This document shows, one piece after another, positions 6,077 to 11,152 of a DNA stretch of 11,152 nucleotides; the stretch's first letter is position 1; every line of letters starts with the position of its first letter. The stretch comes from Candidatus Methanomarinus sp. HR1 (GTDB lineage: Archaea > Halobacteriota > Methanosarcinia > Methanosarcinales > Methanocomedenaceae), in contig MZXQ01000019.1 of assembly GCA_002926195.1 (NCBI GenBank), positions 1-11,152 on the forward strand, in the 5' to 3' direction. The translations under genes were made by a program, and so were the position numbers. A model generated the notes under the pieces. The model did not search any database and was not told where the DNA came from. It worked only from the letters and a program-made list of their open reading frames with translations.

Positions 6077-7796
6077 ATTTAAGAATCTTAATGTACAATA
6101 TCGAATCTCAGATACGTCTAATGCTTCTGATAAAAGTATTATTGCACTGGATAATATATCCCTGAATGTAAATAAAGGGGAATGTGTTTCTATAATAGGA
6201 GAATCCGGTTCAGGCAAATCCACGCTCGCACTTGCATCTATGAAATTACTCTCACCTAATGCCTCGATGAGTGGTAGTATACTCTTAGATGATATTGATA
6301 TTTCAAATCTGACTGATAAGGAGATGGAGAATATCAGGTGGAATAAGATCTCGTTGGTATTCCAGAACTATGGTGATGTATTAAATCCGGTCCATAAGAT
6401 CATAGACCAGATCGCTGAACCGCTGATAAAGAACGGGGAATCTCGCAGTGTTGCGCTGGACAGATCCCTGGAAATGATAGATTATTTAAAAATAAAACCG
6501 GGACGTTCTACTTTATTTCCTCACCAGATCAGTGCTGGTGAGAGGCAGCGGGTTCTTATAGCAATGGCCCTGATCACTGATCCTGACATCCTTGTAATGG
6601 ATGAACCGGCTGCATCAGTAGATGCTATCACAAGATCACATCTTGTCAACATAATACAACAACAGGTAAAAGCACAAAAAGCAGTGCTGATGATCACTCA
6701 TGATCTTTCGTTTGCAACTCTGTGCTCAGATCGTATAGTAGTACTCTATTCAGGTAATATTATTGAATCTCTTCCATCCGCAGAACTAATGGATTCCCAG
6801 GAGCATCCGTATACCCGTGCCCTTGTACGCTCATTTCCGTTGATGGAGCGTACTAAAGAGCTTGCAGGCGTTAGAGGAATACCACCCTCGCAATTCCTTG
6901 AAAATAAACCGAAGGGCTGTATCTTTGCGCCAAGATGTACACAATCTATTGAAGTATGTTTCCAAAAACGGCCAAAAGCCAAACTTAAGGGTCTCAATGG
7001 CCAGAGTGAATTTTTTGTGATGTGTCACCGCGGAGGTATAGCGACTATGGTATCTGTGAAAAACATAAATAAATCGTATAAAGATATTACGGTTCTAAGA
7101 AATATTTCTCTTACACTTGATGAGGGAGAGATACTTGCACTTGTAGGAGAGACGGGATCCGGAAAAACCACACTTGCATATCTTATCGCAGGCACTATCA
7201 AACTGGATAGCGGTGAGATCTTATTTCGAAAAAAGAAGGTTGAAGAGATTGAAAAATTAGAATTTTCAAAGAAAGTTGGAATAATTTATCAATCCCCACG
7301 AGATTCGATCAGTCACAGGTTCAATATATTTGAAGCAATTGCAGAACCACTTAAAATACATGGATTATTTAATGGTGGATCTGCAGATAAGATTGAAAAA
7401 GCTTTAAGAGAAGTTCAATTACCAGTTGATGAGTTTTTTATGAAAAAATATCCACATGAATTGAGTGGAGGGGAATTACAGCGTGTAGCTATTGCAAGAG
7501 CATTGATCCTGGAACCTGATCTGCTCATTGCAGATGAATCCACATCTTTTCTTGATCCGAGTGTCCAGGCAAAAATATTGAAATTACTGCTGGATCTGCA
7601 GAACGAGCACGGAATTTCTATGATATTCATAACACATGATATTGGAGTTGCACGTAAAGTAAGTGATAGAATTGCGGTATTGTATAATGGCAGGATCGTG
7701 GAAAATGCACCGTCACATCGTATAATTGAGAATCCGCAGCATGAGTATACGAAATTTTTAATAGATGCTTTGCGTGGGAGTAAGATTATAAAATGA
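6069..7796 (+). CDS. Fused DppD-DppF-type ABC transporter ATPase (two nucleotide-binding domains)
   Basis: At 575 residues this is twice the usual length, carrying two complete ATPase domains. Domain 1 has Walker A GESGSGKST (44-52), Q99, signature ISAGERQ (154-160), Walker B DILVMDEP (173-180) and switch H211. It is followed by the oligopeptide-transporter C-terminal segment with four cysteines (C284, C290, C297, C319), the pattern that holds an iron-sulfur cluster in some DppD proteins. Domain 2 has Walker A GETGSGKTT (360-368), Q408, signature LSGGELQ (465-471), Walker B DLLIADES (484-491) and switch H523. The fusion energises the two permeases from the cytoplasmic side. Odd points are the TTG start, the domain 1 signature with Ala for the first Gly, and a ribosome site plus ATG at the domain seam (ATG at 7047), which could also yield a free second half. 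Confidence 0.92.
   Translation: MLKFKNLNVQYRISDTSNASDKSIIALDNISLNVNKGECVSIIGESGSGKSTLALASMKLLSPNASMSGSILLDDIDISNLTDKEMENIRWNKISLVFQNYGDVLNPVHKIIDQIAEPLIKNGESRSVALDRSLEMIDYLKIKPGRSTLFPHQISAGERQRVLIAMALITDPDILVMDEPAASVDAITRSHLVNIIQQQVKAQKAVLMITHDLSFATLCSDRIVVLYSGNIIESLPSAELMDSQEHPYTRALVRSFPLMERTKELAGVRGIPPSQFLENKPKGCIFAPRCTQSIEVCFQKRPKAKLKGLNGQSEFFVMCHRGGIATMVSVKNINKSYKDITVLRNISLTLDEGEILALVGETGSGKTTLAYLIAGTIKLDSGEILFRKKKVEEIEKLEFSKKVGIIYQSPRDSISHRFNIFEAIAEPLKIHGLFNGGSADKIEKALREVQLPVDEFFMKKYPHELSGGELQRVAIARALILEPDLLIADESTSFLDPSVQAKILKLLLDLQNEHGISMIFITHDIGVARKVSDRIAVLYNGRIVENAPSHRIIENPQHEYTKFLIDALRGSKIIK
7032..7037 (+). promoter_or_regulatory. Internal ribosome binding site at the ATPase domain seam
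   Basis: GGAGGT lies nine bases before an in-frame ATG at 7047, which begins MVSVKNINKSY, a typical first line of a stand-alone DppF-like ATPase. The motif sits right after the last cysteine of domain 1 (MCHRGG). It may be a relic of two separate genes or still direct a second product of about 249 residues. Confidence 0.5.
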
Positions 7797-7849
7797 TCAA
7801 TTCATTGGACCAAGAAGCAGCTGGTATTATGGATGAATTGTTGACATAA
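7793..7849 (+). CDS. Very short overlapping reading frame, possible gene remnant
   Basis: An ATG overlapping the ATPase TGA stop (ATGA) opens a frame of 18 codons, MINSLDQEAAGIMDELLT, ending in TAA. No ribosome site of its own is clear, but ATGA overlaps are typical of coupled genes. The peptide matches nothing I recognise. It may be the stub of a sixth operon gene or chance. Confidence 0.2.
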   Translation: MINSLDQEAAGIMDELLT

Positions 7850-7875
7850 TCTGAGAAAAACCAGTGCAGTGACCA

Positions 7876-7907
7876 TTTTTTGATGTTATTGGCAAACAAG
7901 CCTTTTT
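7876..7907 (+). terminator. Possible T-tract terminator after the ABC operon
   Basis: Two T-runs (six T at 7876-7881 and five T at 7903-7907) lie 80-110 bases beyond the ATPase stop. Archaeal termination often uses such plain T-tracts without hairpin. The second also doubles as part of an A/T-rich promoter-like stretch. Confidence 0.3.
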
Positions 7908-7914
7908 ATAGTAT

Positions 7915-7931
7915 ATCAAGTATAACTTGAT
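7915..7931. promoter_or_regulatory. Perfect 7-base palindrome, possible operator
   Basis: ATCAAGT, three bases, ACTTGAT forms an exact dyad 60 bases upstream of the next gene and just after a TTTTTATA stretch. The symmetry and position suit a binding site for a dimeric regulator. A weak transcript hairpin is an alternative. Confidence 0.35.
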
Positions 7932-7970
7932 GTACTCAAGAAAATCCGACCGAAAGGAGGGTTTGTTCTG

Positions 7971-7980
7971 TTTTAATATA
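7971..7980 (+). promoter_or_regulatory. TATA-like box before the CDF-like gene
   Basis: TTTTAATATA lies 11-20 bases before the ATG at 7991 and 26-35 before the in-frame ATG at 8006. The spacing suits a transcript that begins near 8001-8006, which would favour the later start. Confidence 0.35.
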
Positions 7981-7990
7981 CATATAAGAA

Positions 7991-9343
7991 ATGGACGTTT
8001 TGTCGATGCTAAAAATACTCCCTATATGCCTTAAAATAATAAATAGAATACTATTTCCTATCATCATCATTTTTTTTTATCCTAAGATTGAATACTGGCA
8101 TGATAAGGGTGATTTACGAAACGTCAATAGCCATTTATCAGGATATTTTAAAGTTACTACTATTGAGCTTTTAGAAAGACCGATGTCACATAAGGAGATC
8201 TTACAATTAGTATATAACTTTAAAATAAGACTGGGGGATTTAATTGATAAGGAGGATACTGAAATAGACCTTGATAAGGATATTACTTTTGCTATTGAAC
8301 ATGGTATAATCGAAGAAAAAGATGGAAAAGTTTTTCTGACTTTAAGAGGTAGGGAAATAGCAAAATTTTTACAAAAAATAGTTAATATTGTAATGGATAC
8401 TTTTTTTTCAGAAAAAATGGTTTCTATTATTAGCATATCAGTACTTGTTTTATTAGCAGTTTTAAAAATACAACTTGGTATGGCCTCTGATTCTGCCAGT
8501 CTGATAGCAGATGGAATTAATAATATGATGGGGTCTTTGTCATATATTTTTTACTGGCTGGCAAGTACATCTGCTTTGTTCGGTAAATATCTTATTGCCC
8601 CTATGATAGCTGTTCTTGCAATGTTTGGATTGAAAAAATTTGATAAAAATAAAATATTAGCATTGTATTATATAATCATGATGTTTATCTCATTTTATGC
8701 GATAGCAATGGCAACTACTAATAAAATTAAGAATCCCGGGCCGGTAGAACAAAGTATTAATGTTTTTATCTTTTCAGCATTAAGTGCCCTTATCATGCTT
8801 ATTCTTTCCATTTACCAATTTGAATCCGGAATGAAGCTCTCAAATTTCTTACTTATGTGCCGGTCAATTGCCTCACGTAATAATTGCTTCACGTCACTTC
8901 TTATCTGCTTTGTGATCGTTCTTTCTATTCTCGCACAAATATTCAATATCACCTGGCTATATTATGGAGATGCTATAGCATCTGTGATTATTGGTTTTTT
9001 AATTCTTTTTAGTGCACTGGAAATGAGCCATGAATTATTAAAATCGAGAAGTAAACGTACGATTGTTTCTCATTTTATGGGAAGAGCAGAAAAAAAAGCA
9101 GAAAAAAAGGTTATAATGAGATGGATTATAGGACTACTAAGAGAAACTCCACTTACCAAACAGCAACTTGAGGAGAGGTTCACACAGAAGTTCTCAAAGG
9201 AAACACCTAAGGTCCTCATGATATCAGGATTTGGTTACAATTCCAAAAGCTTTGTGAATATGGGTCAGTATCTGGATCAGCTTATAAAAGAAAAAAAGCT
9301 TATCCTTAAGACGGATAATAAATATTACTTGCCACTGATGTAA
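7991..9343 (+). CDS. Degenerate CDF-like membrane protein with winged-helix-like ends
   Basis: The 450-residue protein has three parts. Residues 1-30 are hydrophobic. Residues about 50-132 look like a winged helix (TTIELLERPMSHKEI, then FAIEHGIIEEKDGKVFLTLRG). Residues about 143-352 form a membrane core like cation diffusion facilitators: SDSASLIADGINNMMG at 166-181 is the TM1-TM2 region and GDAIASVIIGFLILFSA at 326-342 the last helix. Residues about 375-450 look like a second winged helix. By eye alignment the four usual transport-site residues are replaced (N177 and G181 in TM2, A294 and N298 in TM5), so metal transport is doubtful. A membrane-bound sensor or regulator is conceivable. The ATG at 7991 is the first after an in-frame stop at 7985, but an ATG at 8006 fits a leaderless start from the TATA-like tract at 7971. 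The only good ribosome motif (7953-7961) is about 30 bases away. Confidence 0.6.
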   Translation: MDVLSMLKILPICLKIINRILFPIIIIFFYPKIEYWHDKGDLRNVNSHLSGYFKVTTIELLERPMSHKEILQLVYNFKIRLGDLIDKEDTEIDLDKDITFAIEHGIIEEKDGKVFLTLRGREIAKFLQKIVNIVMDTFFSEKMVSIISISVLVLLAVLKIQLGMASDSASLIADGINNMMGSLSYIFYWLASTSALFGKYLIAPMIAVLAMFGLKKFDKNKILALYYIIMMFISFYAIAMATTNKIKNPGPVEQSINVFIFSALSALIMLILSIYQFESGMKLSNFLLMCRSIASRNNCFTSLLICFVIVLSILAQIFNITWLYYGDAIASVIIGFLILFSALEMSHELLKSRSKRTIVSHFMGRAEKKAEKKVIMRWIIGLLRETPLTKQQLEERFTQKFSKETPKVLMISGFGYNSKSFVNMGQYLDQLIKEKKLILKTDNKYYLPLM

Positions 9344-9423
9344 AATAATTATTACTATTAGAATGCAAGAGTTGTTAAAGCTAATTTGATAGTAAAAGTG
9401 GTTATGAATAAATGAGTTAAAAG

Positions 9424-9432
9424 TTTATAAAA
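9424..9432 (+). promoter_or_regulatory. Possible TATA box before the SecF-like gene
   Basis: TTTATAAAA lies about 135 bases upstream of the next ATG and would give a leader of roughly 110 bases. The surrounding 220 bases hold no gene. Other A/T tracts nearby make this assignment uncertain. Confidence 0.3.
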
Positions 9433-9565
9433 GTGGATATATTAAATATCAATTCATCAAAATAGGGGAACATTAATCTGGAATTAATTTTATTGTAACT
9501 TGACTGATAAATGGATGGCTTCATGCTCGGATGGGACGGTAACAAGATATTAAGGAAAATAAAAA

Positions 9566-10471
9566 ATGGACGCCACATACTCGTTATTTGGGATATTAAG
9601 AGAAAATAAAGTGAGATTGCTAATTATTTTTGTAACAATTTCGGTCTTTCTGATAGCATTAAACGGCCTCTTCAGTCCATTTACGTTATACGGAGGCAGT
9701 TGGGTTCATATACAAGCTGAAAAACCTCTGAATGTTGATGAAATGCGACAAATGGTATTATTGATAGAAAAGGAATTGCATGAATTAGGGTATGAGGAAA
9801 TAAATGTGGGATATGTGGGAGATATCTTTATTTTGATTGACATAGCAGGTGTTGACATAGAAGAAACTCAGTATATTTTTGAAATTATTTCCGAATCAAA
9901 TGTATTACCATCAAAAATAAATATGATAGATTTTGGGGAAATTACAAGACAACCAAACCCAATATTAAATTTGTTTATACTTTATTTTTTAGCGGCTATT
10001 ACTACTGGACTATTTTTATATCACAGGTATAAAAACCATAAAATAAGTATAGTTGGTATAATCACGGTTTTAAGTACGATTATTATAACACCTTTCGGAT
10101 TTGCCTCACTTATCAATTTGAAAATCTCTGGAGATTTAATAGAAATGGCAATCATTATGACTATCCCGACCGCTATTGCTTTAGAGAACCATGTTTCTAC
10201 TACAGATAGCGTTTTCTTTGGAAAAGAAAAACCTAAAAAATCACGAATGAAATACCTTATATTTCTAATTATTACAGTCTGTGCGATCAGGTTTGTCACA
10301 TCAGTCATAGGAATGCATGAATTGCATTTTATTACTTCCTCATTATTGGCAGTATTTTTTTGGATTTTTCCTCAAGTTGTAATGTCTTTTTTTATTGTCT
10401 TCGTTATAACTGGGCCAGCTTACGTAAAAATCATTCACAAATTAAAATACACTTTTAATAACAAGTCTTGA
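9566..10471 (+). CDS. SecF/SecD-like membrane protein with P1-type domain
   Basis: The 301-residue protein has one helix at about 17-37, an external domain at about 40-128, then five helices (about 133-152, 160-183, 190-207, 229-250, 256-288). This matches archaeal SecF in length and topology. Supporting patterns are GGSWVHIQ (43-50) after helix 1, like the GG(S/T) strand of SecD/SecF P1 domains, and ILIDIAGVDIEE (89-100), like the ILVQLPGV segment of SecD. SecD and SecF assist protein export at the membrane using the ion gradient. In the fourth helix, where archaeal SecF has conserved acidic residues, the sequence reads ALENHV (205-210), so it is divergent and may be a paralogue with another job. 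It stands alone without a visible secD partner. The ATG follows an AAGGA ribosome site at 9552-9556. SecF-like by pattern, not firmly identified. Confidence 0.5.
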   Translation: MDATYSLFGILRENKVRLLIIFVTISVFLIALNGLFSPFTLYGGSWVHIQAEKPLNVDEMRQMVLLIEKELHELGYEEINVGYVGDIFILIDIAGVDIEETQYIFEIISESNVLPSKINMIDFGEITRQPNPILNLFILYFLAAITTGLFLYHRYKNHKISIVGIITVLSTIIITPFGFASLINLKISGDLIEMAIIMTIPTAIALENHVSTTDSVFFGKEKPKKSRMKYLIFLIITVCAIRFVTSVIGMHELHFITSSLLAVFFWIFPQVVMSFFIVFVITGPAYVKIIHKLKYTFNNKS

Positions 10472-10490
10472 AATAATCTTATCAGTAACT

Positions 10491-10505
10491 GTTTTTCTCC
10501 CTTTT
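10491..10505 (+). terminator. T-rich tract after the SecF-like gene
   Basis: GTTTTTCTCCCTTTT begins 20 bases beyond the stop codon. Pyrimidine- and T-rich tracts at this distance commonly end archaeal transcripts. No hairpin precedes it. Confidence 0.35.
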
Positions 10506-10756
10506 AATAAATCAATTATAACATTGGTATCAATGCATACCATTTATGTGCTCTGCTGTTTCATTTGTTCCAGAAATTCATAAGTATGGTATAAAATTTT
10601 AATTGTCTGGTATTTCATATATCTTAAAGACTGCATACAAAAATAAAATGTTTTTGTTACAGAGTCTTTATTCATCACACTCTATCTCAGTATGAAAAGT
10701 TCCATTTTTTTCACACCAACACTTTATTTTCCCACCAACCACCCGATCAATCGAAA

Positions 10757-10766
10757 GATATAAATA
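10757..10766 (+). promoter_or_regulatory. TATA box for the MacB/LolD-type ATPase gene
   Basis: GATATAAATA preceded by the purine-rich CGAAA (a BRE-like element) is the best-formed archaeal promoter in the window. Transcription would begin near 10788-10792, giving a leader of about 60 bases before the ATG at 10852. A second TAAATATA at 10798-10805 is a weaker alternative. Confidence 0.55.
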
Positions 10767-10851
10767 CCAATAACACCAATTTAAAATCGAGTCTGTGTAA
10801 ATATAGACTGGTTTGGAGATAATTAAACAATGAACAAATAAGGTGAAAAAT

Positions 10852-11040
10852 ATGGCAGAACAAATTGTTAATGAATCGTCTGCGGATGATGACACAGTCA
10901 TTAATGTCATCGATGTAAGGAAAAGTTATCAAATAGGAGGTATGGAAATACCAATCCTCAATGGCATTGATCTCACAGTCAGATCCGGTGAATTCCTTGC
11001 GATTATGGGACCGTCGGGTTCTGGTGATGTACAGGCGTAA
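10852..11040 (+). pseudogene. MacB/LolD-type ABC ATPase, broken at Walker A
   Basis: The frame reads 62 residues: a polar start, then INVIDVRKSYQIGG, ILNGIDLTVRSGEFLAIMG and PSGSG. This is the standard N-terminus of an ABC ATPase of the MacB/LolD/FtsE branch, normally about 230 residues. At residue 59 the obligatory Walker A lysine is replaced by Asp, and the frame runs GDVQA into a stop. All later motifs (Q-loop, LSGGQ, Walker B, switch His) are missing, so this product cannot bind ATP normally. The ATG at 10852 has an AAGGTGA ribosome site at 10840-10846, and a GTG inside that site is a less likely start. With promoter and start intact, the break seems recent: a deletion, an insertion whose far side lies outside the window, or an assembly join. 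Confidence 0.8.
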
Positions 11041-11126
11041 GAAACAACAGCATTATAGAAGTGAGTAAGCACACCAGGATTTCTATATCCAAAACGAATA
11101 AAGAAGGAAAATTGTATGATAATTGA
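11028..11126 (+). pseudogene. Possible C-terminal remnant of a neighbouring gene
   Basis: In a different frame from the ATPase fragment, a stretch of 32 codons is open from just after the break to a TGA at 11124-11126. It contains VRNNSIIEVSKHTRI and ends KLYDN. The only stop upstream in this frame (11025-11027) spans the break itself. The end overlaps the next start by 11 bases, as expected for a real upstream gene in an operon. I do not recognise the residues, and the length alone could occur by chance. Confidence 0.3.
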
Positions 11127-11152
11127 AACCGCTAAAGTCAGTTATGATATTG
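11116..11152 (+). CDS. Start of an unidentified gene, cut by window edge
   Basis: The ATG at 11116 has an AAGGA ribosome site at 11104-11108, seven bases upstream, and begins MIIETAKVSYDI before the window ends. Twelve residues are too few for identification. Following an ABC ATPase fragment, a MacB-type permease with a short cytoplasmic lead before its first helix would be a natural candidate, but this is a guess from context. Confidence 0.45.
   Translation, partial: MIIETAKVSYDI

Larger units (their letters stand above)
10472..10851. other. Intergenic region upstream of the broken ABC ATPase gene
   Basis: These 380 bases hold no gene I can support. They contain a T-rich tract at the left end, a small dyad TGGTAT-6-ATACCA at 10525-10542, a stretch rich in CACCAAC-type words at about 10711-10745, and the TATA box of the next gene. 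The antisense frames here lack ribosome sites and resemble no family. Confidence 0.6.

Noticed and set aside
7963..8031. Short TTG frame after the strong AAAGGAGG at 7953-7961
   Set aside because: Only about 22 codons and unlike any protein; the ribosome-like motif remains unexplained.
10668..10932. Minus-strand open frames upstream of and within the broken ATPase gene
   Set aside because: No ribosome site, cysteine- and isoleucine-rich composition typical of AT-rich shadow frames, and overlap with a clear plus-strand promoter and gene start.
11023..11040. Group II intron or intein start at the P-loop break
   Set aside because: The bases after the break do not show the GTGYG intron start, and the in-frame residues do not begin with Cys, Ser or an intein block. 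An insertion of another kind stays possible.

Overview
The window looks archaeal and most likely comes from a methanogen-type euryarchaeon (Methanosarcinales or a relative). This rests on an FmdE-family protein, AT-rich TATA boxes about 25 bases upstream of starts, at least one gene that appears leaderless, GGAG-type ribosome sites inside operons, and a substrate-binding protein anchored by a C-terminal membrane helix. DNA is AT-rich throughout. No tRNA, rRNA or CRISPR array was seen.

Left edge (1-1213, minus strand): a tightly packed operon of a calcineurin-type metallophosphoesterase, phnG, and the first codons of what looks like phnH. This is the head of a carbon-phosphorus lyase (phosphonate degradation) operon that continues out of the window. 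The phosphoesterase may supply a cyclic phosphodiesterase step.

1214-1828: a gene-free, very AT-rich divergent region. It holds TATA boxes for both flanking operons and a nested set of direct and inverted repeats that looks like a decayed or non-autonomous mobile element.

1829-7796 (plus strand): a five-gene operon with an FmdE-family zinc-type protein, an oligopeptide/nickel-type substrate-binding protein, two permeases and one double ATPase. The ATPase fuses DppD-like and DppF-like halves. The permease and ATPase genes overlap by 8 bases, and the ATPase starts with TTG behind a strong ribosome site. A ribosome site and ATG are still present at the seam between the two ATPase halves. The likely role is ATP-driven import of a peptide-like or metal-complex ligand, with the FmdE-like protein as cytoplasmic partner. 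The ligand cannot be read from sequence.

7797-10471 (plus strand): two AT-rich membrane protein genes. The first resembles a cation diffusion facilitator whose usual metal-binding residues all appear replaced, and it has winged-helix-like domains at both ends. The second resembles an archaeal SecF with a P1-like domain and six membrane helices.

10472-11152: a well-formed promoter leads into a MacB/LolD-type ABC ATPase gene that breaks off exactly inside its Walker A motif (GPSGSG then no lysine and a stop five codons later). A short out-of-frame tail then overlaps the start of another gene cut by the window edge. This points to a deletion, insertion or assembly junction at the P-loop.
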